Origin: Chitinophaga niastensis
GTDB lineage: Bacteria; Bacteroidota; Bacteroidia; Chitinophagales; Chitinophagaceae
Reading direction: 5' to 3'
DNA: 64,000 bases
NCBI RefSeq assembly: GCF_003014755.1
Contig: NZ_PYAW01000005.1
Location: 1-64,000 of the forward strand
Positions 43,006 through 51,723 of this stretch are shown here, one piece after another. A program made the position numbers and the translations under genes. Under the pieces are notes generated by a model. The model was given only the letters and a program-made list of their open reading frames with translations, was not told the origin of the DNA and made no database searches. Position 1 is the stretch's first letter. Every line of letters starts with the position of its first letter.

Positions 43006-46000
43006 TGATGATGTATCCCTACATTTATTCCTTATCTACAGTTGGAATAATCAAGCACTATATTCATGACTATCATTTTCACAATAAGCGAACGGATATC
43101 ATAGGCCCCAATGGTGTTGGGAAATCAGTGCTGGCCGATTTGCTACAACTGATCTTTATTTTTGATCCCAATCTGATCCGGTTTGGAACGGATGGTGTGA
43201 ATAAGGAGAAGCGGGAGATAAGAACACTTCCTTACAAATCAAGATACGCATATGCATTTATTAATATTGAGGCTAAACAAGGGCTGTTTTTAACCCTTGG
43301 GGTACAAATTAATAGTCAGCACGGAAAAGTATTGACGCCCTTTTTAATCACTCGTGAGGCAGATTTTGAACAACGATCCGATGATGTCTTCTTTACTAAA
43401 GAAAAATTGTTATATGCTACAGACTTTATTGTAGAAAACGTGATAACCGGCCTTGACGAACTATCGGATCATATTTCAGAAAACTTTGAGTTGAAGCTAA
43501 ATATATTTAGGACGAAAGAGGAAATAAACCGCTATTACAAGGCCTTGTATCAAAAGGAAATACTACCGCTGGATTTAAGTCAGGATAAAAGTCTAAGGGC
43601 TTATGCTAAAGTAATCCAATCATTTTCCAAAGTGAAAACCCTGAATCTTGGAGGGGAGAATGTTTCAAAGAATTTGAAAGAGTTTCTTTTTGAGGAAACA
43701 GACAGTGATATCAAGAACCAGTTTGAAAGTAATAAGAATAAATTTGAAAAGTTTCTTGACGACTATAGACAATTGGATGAGGATATATCAATACTGTCTG
43801 AGAAACAGAAATACCTGCAAGAATCCACAGCATTATTTAAAGAGTACCAGGAAAAGAACAGACGATACCTTGGCGCCACTGTTAATGTTTTGGGTCAAAC
43901 AGCTAAACACCTGGCGAATCAAATTCGTCAATTAGAAATAGATGACCAGAAGGAGCAAAAAAGGAAGGATATTAAGCATAACCGACTTTTGCTAATAGCC
44001 AATGCAAAGGGCATCATTGATAAAACGCTTCATAAAATAAAGGATCAGGAGGAACAGTTGGAGAGTAGTCGGAACTTGATGAATGAATTGAACGATGTAA
44101 ATGAGCAACTGGATGTCTTACAAGCCTTTGAACTACCACCGCTAACTGAAGGATGGTCAAATTTTGTAATCGAACAGGAAGATACAATTCCATCAGTGTC
44201 GGAGGTATGCAGGGATATTAAACACAAGATGCCATTTTTTAGTAGATACGAGAGTATGGAACACCTACTCTATCAGCGGACTAGTCAGCAGGAGAGCCTG
44301 GAGGCGCTTAAGAATGAAGTGGTGGAGAAGAAAAAAACAGTGAATAAACTATTGGAATTATTGGCAGGTAAAAATGACTCATCCGTTATTAGTTGGTTTT
44401 TGAAGCAGGGCAAGAACTTATCTGCGGAACAAATACAGGCAATATTGCATTTTGCCGTATTACCTGTATCTCAACCAGATGAAGACACCGGCAACAGGCA
44501 GTATCTGGATATGGATTCCTTTATTGATGATTTTGAATTTATTCCGTCAAAAAAAGGGGGATGGCTGAAGCTCGGTGCCTTGAGGGAATATGTTCCATTT
44601 ACAGAGGATGCGGTGTTGATTAAAAATGCAGATGCTACTGATGTATCCATCGGCCTCCTGAGAAAACGTTTGGAAAGTGACCTCAGTATTTTAGAAAGCA
44701 AATTGGAGGCAATCAGATGTGTGCAGGATGGCGGTGAAATAGATAAGGAACTTGTGCCTGAGAACATTGATGTACAGATAATAGAATCTACTGTGGTAAA
44801 GGCGATCCACAAGGCACTTTTCTACATAAAGAAAATGCCTGCAATTGAAAGAGGATTGATGGGAAAATGTAATAGTCTTCAACAAAAAATAATTTCTCTG
44901 AAGCAAGAGTTGGATGTTTCAGGAGCCACTATGGAGGATATCCGCCAACAACTGGTTAAGAAACGTGAGAAGTGGAACAATAGAAATAATTTGTGTGGGA
45001 AGACAGAGGTCCAATATAAAGCGGATGTAAAGACTGCTGAGCTGGCACTACTGCAAATTTCAAAAGATATGCAGGATACTACAGAAAAGCTCTCTGAAAA
45101 CCGGTCAGATCTTGAGAATTATATCCGTGTTTATGCAAATCTGTTTGAGGAGGAACCACAGATCACTGAGGGGGCATGTGATGATTTACAACACCTCTCG
45201 AGTGATTACAAGAACGCTCAGGAAGCATATAAACGCCACTATATCACTACCTCCGCGCATTTTCAGGAAACCAAAGATGGAAAAAATGCTGATGTACAGA
45301 TGGAGATCACAAGTTTGTCTCTTTCTTTTGCTGTGCTGGAAAGGGCATTGCTGGGAAACAGGGTGAAGGCAACAGATGATATCGTAGAGGCGCTAAAAGA
45401 AGCCAATGCATCAAGGAGTAGTATGGCGGATGGAGTTAGTGACGAAATGCTGAAGGTATTCAATTTAACTGTTACCAGGTATGATTTGTATAAGAGCCAA
45501 ATTCAACGGATTAATAGCTTTTTTGTGGATAGAAAGATTAGCGGACACTTTTATTTTAAGGTAGACTTTGAAGAAAATAAAGTTATTAGTATTGAACATG
45601 TAAAAGACATAGCAGTTGAAATGAGAATAGCGCTTATGAAAGGTGCACTTGGTGTTACTGAATCCATAGTATCATTTATTGAAAACTCGTTCAACAACAA
45701 ACTTAATCTTAAAACGCGGATACCATTCGAAGATTTATTGAATCCCAAAACCTACTTTGAATTATCCGCCCGCCTGACAGATGAGTTCGGGGTTGAAGTG
45801 CCGGGCAGTACAGGAGAAACTTATTCCGCAATTGCATTATTGGGTATAGCACGCCTATCACTCTCCCAGAAGGAACAAAGGAAGGGATTACGTTTTCTTA
45901 TACTGGAAGAATTAGGAAGTCTGGATAATACCAATTTCAATACCTTTCCAGCCATTGCGGAGGAATTCCAATATCAAATTATTACGATGGCTCCTCATAG

Positions 46001-46181
46001 TTTTAACATTGGATTTTCTGATCACTGGTATGCTCATCATTTGATAAAAGGAATAAGCGATAAAAATATAAATTACTTTCCTTCTTCATCTTTTTTTAAG
46101 ACCCCATTAGGGAATGAGAGCCTTTCGATATACCTAAAACGACAAAGGAATGAATTGGCTGGTGCTAAAAGCTTTGAATAA
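43005..46181 (+). CDS. jetC: Wadjet JetC / MksB-like SMC ATPase
   Basis: A 1058-residue SMC-type ATPase. Walker A is GPNGVGKS at about residues 34-41, followed by DLLQLIFIFDPNLIRFGTDG. Two long coiled-coil arms flank a hinge-like middle around residues 470-560 (WLKLGALREYVPFTEDAVLI). The C-terminal head has a signature-like GSTGETYSAIALLGIARL and Walker B FLILEELGSLDNTNF, then ITMAPHSFNIG. LEELGSLDN in place of the usual DExx resembles the MukB/MksB group. In Wadjet/MksBEFG the complex extrudes plasmid DNA loops until the nuclease cuts. It overlaps jetB by one codon and jetD by 32 bp. Confidence 0.87.
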   Translation: MMMYPYIYSLSTVGIIKHYIHDYHFHNKRTDIIGPNGVGKSVLADLLQLIFIFDPNLIRFGTDGVNKEKREIRTLPYKSRYAYAFINIEAKQGLFLTLGVQINSQHGKVLTPFLITREADFEQRSDDVFFTKEKLLYATDFIVENVITGLDELSDHISENFELKLNIFRTKEEINRYYKALYQKEILPLDLSQDKSLRAYAKVIQSFSKVKTLNLGGENVSKNLKEFLFEETDSDIKNQFESNKNKFEKFLDDYRQLDEDISILSEKQKYLQESTALFKEYQEKNRRYLGATVNVLGQTAKHLANQIRQLEIDDQKEQKRKDIKHNRLLLIANAKGIIDKTLHKIKDQEEQLESSRNLMNELNDVNEQLDVLQAFELPPLTEGWSNFVIEQEDTIPSVSEVCRDIKHKMPFFSRYESMEHLLYQRTSQQESLEALKNEVVEKKKTVNKLLELLAGKNDSSVISWFLKQGKNLSAEQIQAILHFAVLPVSQPDEDTGNRQYLDMDSFIDDFEFIPSKKGGWLKLGALREYVPFTEDAVLIKNADATDVSIGLLRKRLESDLSILESKLEAIRCVQDGGEIDKELVPENIDVQIIESTVVKAIHKALFYIKKMPAIERGLMGKCNSLQQKIISLKQELDVSGATMEDIRQQLVKKREKWNNRNNLCGKTEVQYKADVKTAELALLQISKDMQDTTEKLSENRSDLENYIRVYANLFEEEPQITEGACDDLQHLSSDYKNAQEAYKRHYITTSAHFQETKDGKNADVQMEITSLSLSFAVLERALLGNRVKATDDIVEALKEANASRSSMADGVSDEMLKVFNLTVTRYDLYKSQIQRINSFFVDRKISGHFYFKVDFEENKVISIEHVKDIAVEMRIALMKGALGVTESIVSFIENSFNNKLNLKTRIPFEDLLNPKTYFELSARLTDEFGVEVPGSTGETYSAIALLGIARLSLSQKEQRKGLRFLILEELGSLDNTNFNTFPAIAEEFQYQIITMAPHSFNIGFSDHWYAHHLIKGISDKNINYFPSSSFFKTPLGNESLSIYLKRQRNELAGAKSFE

Positions 46182-47073
46182 CCTGTACAATGGATTAACA
46201 TTGACGCTAAATGCAACATTGAATGCTGATCCTGAGATCTTTTATTTAAGCAGATCTAGAAAAGCATTGAAAATAGCTGGCAGCAAGATCTTTGCTTTAC
46301 CCAAGTTTGGATACCTATATGAAAAGGATTATAAAGTCAAATTTTTGTTCTATCATGCATTCCTTGAGAGGTATGATCTGCTGAAGCCTCAGTTGAGAAT
46401 AGAGGAGAAGGATATTAAAATTCTGATGAATGTGGCTCAGTTGTATGAGGCCGGCGATTTGGAGTCATTACGAGCTCAGATAATAGCCGCAGATGAATCA
46501 CTCCGTGGTATTTCTGAAATGTTTTTCAGGGATGAAAAGTACCTTGATAATAAGGAGGCACTTGTAAAAGCATTAAAAAATATTTTAAACGTAGAGACCT
46601 TTGCAAACGAGAAAGACCAGCAATACATCTACAAATTGGAATGTCATAATCCTCGTATTATTGTGCTTTGCGAGAACCTGGATTTCCTGATGAAACCCGT
46701 TAAACCCCGTCTATTAGGAATTGAATTATGGTATGCAGGGGGGAAAAATGTGAATAAGCTGGAATTTGCAGATACCCGTGGTTTGCCCGTTTATTATTCC
46801 TGTGATTGGGATTATGATGGCATGTTTATTATTTATCCTATGGTTAAACGTTTGCTCCCGAATACACAGTTATTAATTCCAGATGGGGAACCAAAAGGAA
46901 TTGTAGCTAGTGATCATAATAGTAAATGGCAGCTTAGTAGTCGAACCGTAGCTGATTTGGAATTGTCTGTTACTGGCAAACAATTGCTGCATAAACTTAT
47001 TCAAAAAAATGCCTGGATTACTGAGGAGTCTAATAGCTTGGTCAATATGACCGTCAACCTACTATCTATATAA
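46150..47073 (+). CDS. jetD: Wadjet JetD / MksG-like Toprim nuclease
   Basis: A 307-residue protein, last in the operon. The Toprim fold is visible: the catalytic Glu in IIVLCENLDFLMKP (about E175) and the DxD of strand 3 in YYSCDWDYDGMFIIYPMVKR (219-224), with LLIPDGEP after it. This metal-binding domain, related to topoisomerase VI, cuts the DNA that the SMC complex has bent. The N-terminal half has a helical region (LEADLESLRAQIIAADESL-like) that corresponds in position to the DUF3322 arm domain but is poorly conserved. JetD proteins are usually near 380-400 residues, so this one is short; the terminal winged helix may be reduced. Confidence 0.82.
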   Translation: MNWLVLKALNNLYNGLTLTLNATLNADPEIFYLSRSRKALKIAGSKIFALPKFGYLYEKDYKVKFLFYHAFLERYDLLKPQLRIEEKDIKILMNVAQLYEAGDLESLRAQIIAADESLRGISEMFFRDEKYLDNKEALVKALKNILNVETFANEKDQQYIYKLECHNPRIIVLCENLDFLMKPVKPRLLGIELWYAGGKNVNKLEFADTRGLPVYYSCDWDYDGMFIIYPMVKRLLPNTQLLIPDGEPKGIVASDHNSKWQLSSRTVADLELSVTGKQLLHKLIQKNAWITEESNSLVNMTVNLLSI

Positions 47074-47213
47074 CCCCCTATGGGATTTATCCACACCTGT
47101 TGAAAGTAAAATCCGTTGGATAAAATTACTCCTCATACATTTGAATTGTTATCGGGTTCATATACAGCAACGTACTGTAATGGTTAATAGGGAAGCCAGT
47201 GTAAGTCCGGCGC

Positions 47214-47391
47214 TATCCCGATAGCCGTAATCCTGACGTCTTAGCTGAATGATCTTCTAAGATCACTTTTCTTACCGGATATTGTTTATTTCGCAGTATT
47301 CCCGCAAACGTTCCTCCTGGTCACGTTGCGAATAGCCCTTATCGGCCTGTTTGTCCGTACTAACCCGTACATAAAGGCTTGCTATTTTCAT
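47214..47391 (-). pseudogene. Serine site-specific recombinase remnant
   Basis: An ATG at 47391 starts MKIASLYVRVSTDKQADKGY, then SQRDQEERLREYCEINNIR and a stop at 47272. Shifting frame by one base continues VRKVILEDHSAKT and stops near 47214. This is the catalytic N terminus of large serine recombinases: Y-x-R-V-S-T with the nucleophilic Ser, then the SQRDQEERLREYC helix. Only about 52 of several hundred codons are left, and no DNA-binding domain. It is oriented toward the Wadjet-like operon and marks a former mobile element next to it. Confidence 0.82.
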
Positions 47392-47522
47392 GCATAATTC
47401 GTTATCCCGTTTGTTCTTTCAGGGAACTTCTTTTCTTTCCACATAAGCGGCCAAAGAAAAGATGTAAAAGAACGCCGCTTGATTGAATTAGTTTTTTAAT
47501 TATTCACTGAATTTGTTATCAA

Positions 47523-47720
47523 CAAAATAGTCGCTTGGTGCTGATATACAAAATACGCAATGCGTCTATTTTGAAAGTTACCAGCATCATCAGCTTTGAA
47601 GACCTGTAAAAAGACGACTGGTGGAAACAGCAGGGCGTATCCCTCATCCTGCTCTCTGACGCCTTTTCAGAACAGACCCCCGTGGAGAGTCGTGTTGAAG
47701 AGGACTTGTTGTTTGTGTAG
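47523..47720 (+). pseudogene. Nonsense-interrupted remnant of unknown gene
   Basis: One plus-strand frame reads RLVLIYKIRNASILKVTSII and SFEDL, then an in-frame TAA at 47607, and continues KDDWWKQQGVSLILLSDAFS and EQTPVESRVEEDLLFV to a TAG at 47718. Both halves have natural protein composition in the same frame, which suggests a gene end broken by one nonsense codon. A terminator hairpin follows 24 bp later. I do not recognise the family. It is bounded by the recombinase remnant and the rifampicin phosphotransferase gene. Confidence 0.4.
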
Positions 47721-47743
47721 AGGGTTTATATCGGGTTAAAAAA

Positions 47744-47765
47744 AGTCGCTCCCAGAGCGGCTTTT
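47744..47765 (+). terminator. Intrinsic terminator
   Basis: Stem agtcgctc / gagcggct (one G-U pair) with loop cca, followed by tttt and preceded by A-rich sequence. It ends the broken frame upstream and isolates the next gene. Confidence 0.65.
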
Positions 47766-48016
47766 GCTATTTAGTGCATTTCCTGTTGCTTGTAACTATT
47801 TGCATGGAAAACGTAATGATCACAGCAATTATTGTACAAAAAAAATATAGTGCAAAATGATTTTTTTACACGGAGCTATTAGATATTTTTGACTGCTCAG
47901 TGCTGGTTTTTATTAAAGTATTCACATCTCAAAGCATACTTTAATTATGGAAGCAAAAGAAGAAATAGTATTAAACGTAGACCCTGCAATAAAAAAATAT
48001 GGCTAATATTATAAGT

Positions 48017-50626
48017 ATGAGTTCATTTGTATTTGGGTTTCAGCACATTGACAAAACAAAACTCAATGTTGTCGGGGGGAAAGGCGCGAACCTGGGAGAA
48101 CTTACCAGGATTGAAGGAATCCACGTACCGGATGGGTTTTGTATTTCTACGGAAGCTTTTAAAAGAATCATTGCCGAAACGCCGTCGATTAACGAATTAT
48201 TGGACCAGTTATCGCTGCTGAAGGTGGAAGACCGGGATAAAATCAGTGAACTTAGCGGTGAGATTCGCAGGGTCATCGAAGGGATAGCCATTCCTCAAGA
48301 CATGAATGAAGAGATCACCCGCTTCCTCTCCTGGTTTGATGAAAAAAATGCCTATGCAGTACGATCCAGCGCAACTGCAGAGGATTTACCGACGTCCTCT
48401 TTTGCAGGCCAGCAGGATACGTATTTGAACATTATTGGAAAAAAGGCAATCCTACAACATATCAGCAAGTGCTGGGCATCGCTGTTTACAGAGAGAGCAG
48501 TAATTTACCGCCTTCAAATCGGCTTCGATCACCGTAAAGTCCACCTGTCTGTGGTTGTTCAGCAGATGGTCTTCCCGCAGGTGGCAGGAATTTTGTTTAC
48601 TGCCGATCCCGTCACCTCTAACAGGAAAGTGTTATCCATTGATGCCGGCTTCGGACTTGGTGAAGCTATTGTCTCCGGCCTGGTGAATGCTGATATCTAT
48701 AAAGTGTGTAACGGCAAGGTGATCGATAAGAAGATATCCGCCAAGAAACTGGCTATTTATGCTTTAAAAGATGGCGGTACGAAAGAACAAACGATTGAGC
48801 CGGAGAGGCAGAATAGACAAGCGCTGACGGACGAGCAGATTTTACAGCTTGAGCGTACAGGCAGAAAGATCGAAGAACATTTCGGATGCCCGCAAGATAT
48901 AGAATGGTGTTTGGTGGATGATACATTTTATATTGTCCAGAGTAGGCCCATCACTACTTTATACCCGATACCTGAAGCGAATGATGAAGAAAATCACGTT
49001 TATATATCTGTTGGTCATAACCAAATGATGACCGATGCCATGAAACCATTTGGATTGTCATTTTTCCAGCTAACGACTTCCGGACCTATGTATAAAGCTG
49101 GCGGAAGGTTGTTTGTTGATATCACACCTCACCTCGCTTCACCAAACAGCAGAAAAAAGATACTGGAAACCGTTGGACAATCCCATCCACTCATAAAAGA
49201 CGCCCTCATGACCATTGTAGGGCGAAAAGGATTTATCAGATCGTTACCGGATAGTACAGCGCAGAGCCCGGGGTACGTCGAAAAAGTACTGCCATGGAGT
49301 TATCTGGCACCATTCGAAACCAATCCGGCAATCGTTGCCGATTTGATTAACAGCAATCAAACATCCATAGCAGCGTTAAAACAAAACATCCAAACGAAAT
49401 CAGGAGCAGACCTATTTGATTTTATCCTGGAAGATATCCCGCAATTAAAGAAGATACTGTTTAGTCCCCAAAGTTGGGAAGCGATTAAGGTTGCGCTGTA
49501 TGCTTCATCATGGGTCAACAAAAAAATGATGAAGTGGTTAGGTGAAAAAAACGCAGCAGATACGCTTTCCCAATCTGCGCCCAACAATATTACTTCGGAA
49601 ATGGGTCTGGCGCTATTGGATGTTGCAGATGTGATTCGTCCTTATCCGGCAATAATTGAGTATTTACAACATCTGAAAGAGGATAACTTTTTGGATGAAC
49701 TGATTCAATTTAATGGTGGACAGGAAACACAAGAGGCTATCTATGCTTATCTCAACAAATACGGAATGCGATGTGTCGGAGAAATCGATATTACGAAAAC
49801 CCGTTGGAGTGAAAAACCAGCTACACTTGTCCCCATAATACTCAGTAATATCAAAAACTTTGCGCCTGAAGCGGGCAAACGGAAATTTGAGCAAGGGCAA
49901 CAGGAAGCGTTGAAAAAAGAACAAGCGCTATTAGATCGATTGAGGCAACTACCGGATGGTAAACGAAAAGCCAGGGAGACAAAACGAATGATCAACCTGA
50001 TCCGGAATTTCGTGGGTTATCGTGAATATCCAAAATACGGCATCATTAATCGCTACTTCATTTATAAGCAGGCGTTACTGAAAGAAGCCGAACAACTCGT
50101 ACAAGCCAACATTATTCGTGAAAAAGAAGATATCTACTATCTCACTTTTGAAGAATTTCGCGATGTCGTAGGCACCAATAAACTGGATTACCAGATCATC
50201 TCCAAACGAAAAGACGAGTACAAATTATATGAAAAACTAACTCCCCCACGCGTCATCACGTCTGATGGTGAAATCATTGCAGGGGAGTATAAACGGGAAA
50301 ACCTCCCGGCGGATGCTATTGTAGGTCTGGCTGTTTCTTCCGGAGTTATAGAGGGACGGGCACGTGTCATCTTAAACATGGAAGATGCTGATCTGGAAGA
50401 TGGAGATATATTAGTTACCTCCTTTACTGACCCTAGCTGGACACCATTGTTTGTATCCATAAAAGGCCTGGTCACCGAAGTTGGTGGACTGATGACCCAT
50501 GGAGCAGTTATCGCACGTGAATATGGCTTACCGGCAGTTGTCGGAGTAGAAAATGCTACCAAACTGATAAAAGATGGGCAACGAATTCGCGTGCATGGAA
50601 CAGAAGGGTATGTAGAAATCCTATAA
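48017..50626 (+). CDS. rph: Rifampicin phosphotransferase (PEP synthase-like)
   Basis: About 869 residues with the three-domain layout of rifamycin-inactivating phosphotransferases, which use ATP to phosphorylate rifampicin. The ATP-grasp domain begins NVVGGKGANLGELTRIEGIH and contains AVRSSATAEDLPTSSFAGQQ. A rifampicin-binding region follows, and the C-terminal phosphohistidine domain has GGLMTHGAVIAREYGLPAVV with the catalytic His in THGA. A PEP synthase would also have a PEP-binding barrel, which is missing. I start at 48017 (MSSFVFGFQHIDKTKLN), matching the family; an ATG at 47999 adds six residues. The gene is monocistronic. Confidence 0.87.
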   Translation: MSSFVFGFQHIDKTKLNVVGGKGANLGELTRIEGIHVPDGFCISTEAFKRIIAETPSINELLDQLSLLKVEDRDKISELSGEIRRVIEGIAIPQDMNEEITRFLSWFDEKNAYAVRSSATAEDLPTSSFAGQQDTYLNIIGKKAILQHISKCWASLFTERAVIYRLQIGFDHRKVHLSVVVQQMVFPQVAGILFTADPVTSNRKVLSIDAGFGLGEAIVSGLVNADIYKVCNGKVIDKKISAKKLAIYALKDGGTKEQTIEPERQNRQALTDEQILQLERTGRKIEEHFGCPQDIEWCLVDDTFYIVQSRPITTLYPIPEANDEENHVYISVGHNQMMTDAMKPFGLSFFQLTTSGPMYKAGGRLFVDITPHLASPNSRKKILETVGQSHPLIKDALMTIVGRKGFIRSLPDSTAQSPGYVEKVLPWSYLAPFETNPAIVADLINSNQTSIAALKQNIQTKSGADLFDFILEDIPQLKKILFSPQSWEAIKVALYASSWVNKKMMKWLGEKNAADTLSQSAPNNITSEMGLALLDVADVIRPYPAIIEYLQHLKEDNFLDELIQFNGGQETQEAIYAYLNKYGMRCVGEIDITKTRWSEKPATLVPIILSNIKNFAPEAGKRKFEQGQQEALKKEQALLDRLRQLPDGKRKARETKRMINLIRNFVGYREYPKYGIINRYFIYKQALLKEAEQLVQANIIREKEDIYYLTFEEFRDVVGTNKLDYQIISKRKDEYKLYEKLTPPRVITSDGEIIAGEYKRENLPADAIVGLAVSSGVIEGRARVILNMEDADLEDGDILVTSFTDPSWTPLFVSIKGLVTEVGGLMTHGAVIAREYGLPAVVGVENATKLIKDGQRIRVHGTEGYVEIL

Positions 50627-50642
50627 ACAGGAGAAGGCAATA

Positions 50643-51545
50643 TTATTGATTATAAACCGCAGCAAACTCCTTTGCAAAATGAGTGAGCTTAACTTTTCCC
50701 AATGTTGGTTTATTTCGATAATAATCTTCATACAACACACCATCACGCATACTTGCTTGCATTTCCACAAAACCTTTGGCAATTTGCGGGTTCATTCCTG
50801 CTGCCAACGAACCATTCAGTAATTGTTCATCAGGAATTACCAACCATTTCAAATCAGGTTTTCCGATTGCTTCACCCAAAAAATTTGCTACTTCATCTGG
50901 CGAAACTTCATCGCTTGCTATGTAGCGAATTTTTCTGCCCTCAAAAGGTTTCTCCATTTCTTCGGCAATAGCAGCCGCAATATCTAAAGGCGAAACCCAG
51001 GGTTGTTTTTCATCGCCTCCATAATTTTGCACAATTGCGCCTTGTGTTTTTATGGTTCGTATAAACGCAAACATATTGTTATAGAAACCAACAGGACGCA
51101 TAAATTTAATGGAAACATCATTGGGCAGTTGTTTCAAAATATTTTCTACATTGTAATGAACAGCAAGAATGCCATTTCCTTTGTCCATGTGAGCGCCAAG
51201 GCTGCTTAGATGCACTACACGCTTTACGCCGGACTGTTGAATAGCTTGTTTGTAATTACTGCCGATCCTGCTGATAGCAGCTATGAAGTCAGTATTTGGG
51301 TCAAAGAAACTGCCAACAGCGCCAAGTGTTTCCATAACATAAACTACATCTGCCCCTTTGAAAGTTGCCGATAGAAAATCAGCGTCTTCCATTGTGCCGA
51401 TAGCAGCTTTTGCACCTAATGCTTCAATGTCTTTTTGTCTTTCGGTTTTGCTGCTGATAACGGTAACCGAATGCCCTTTTTGCACCAACTCTTGTGCGAG
51501 TGGTTTTCCAATGTGCCCTAACGAGCCTGTAAGTACGATGTTCAT
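50643..51545 (-). CDS. NmrA-like NAD(P)-binding oxidoreductase
   Basis: A 300-residue atypical SDR of the NmrA/azoreductase type. The dinucleotide motif is TGSLGHIGKP at the N terminus, then VISSKTERQKDIEALGAKAA; VHLSSLGAH and IKFMRPVGFYNNMF follow. The catalytic Tyr of classical SDRs is missing, as usual in this group. I start at 51545 (MNIVLTGSLG), because the frame to 51593 reads into the inverted repeat upstream. Its stop is 17 bp from the convergent rph stop. The role is unknown; redox-sensing or quinone reduction is typical. Confidence 0.85.
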   Translation of the reverse strand: MNIVLTGSLGHIGKPLAQELVQKGHSVTVISSKTERQKDIEALGAKAAIGTMEDADFLSATFKGADVVYVMETLGAVGSFFDPNTDFIAAISRIGSNYKQAIQQSGVKRVVHLSSLGAHMDKGNGILAVHYNVENILKQLPNDVSIKFMRPVGFYNNMFAFIRTIKTQGAIVQNYGGDEKQPWVSPLDIAAAIAEEMEKPFEGRKIRYIASDEVSPDEVANFLGEAIGKPDLKWLVIPDEQLLNGSLAAGMNPQIAKGFVEMQASMRDGVLYEDYYRNKPTLGKVKLTHFAKEFAAVYNQ

Positions 51546-51575
51546 ATTTCTGTTTTGTTTACGGCCATGCCTATG

Positions 51576-51689
51576 TAAAAGAGGCTGTATCAAAAGTACG
51601 ATACAGCCTCTTTTAATTCAGGTACCTGATGGAGACACATGGTCGTTTAAGTGATTCTCAGCGCCTTAGTTTATTTTTGATACAACCTC
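51576..51689. repeat. Small inverted-repeat element, MITE- or IS-end-like
   Basis: A perfect 16-bp stem (taaaagaggctgtatc at 51576-51591 with its complement at 51600-51615) is followed about 60 bp later by ttttgatacaacctc at 51675-51689. The first arm extends gaggctgtatcaaaa, whose complement matches the last segment with one mismatch, so the 51581-51689 piece has terminal inverted repeats of about 15 bp. No transposase frame fits in 110 bp. The hairpin may also act as a terminator. Confidence 0.55.
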
Positions 51690-51723
51690 GTCTGTTATAT
51701 ATATTCTTCGCTAAATTTTACAA

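Noticed and set aside
47947..48006. 19-codon frame MEAKEEIVLNVDPAIKKYG just before rph
   Set aside because: It overlaps the rph start and might be a leader peptide, but it contains no attenuator-like codon run or hairpin that would support this.
50188..50640. 150-codon frame antisense to rph
   Set aside because: Shadow of the conserved phosphohistidine domain on the other strand.
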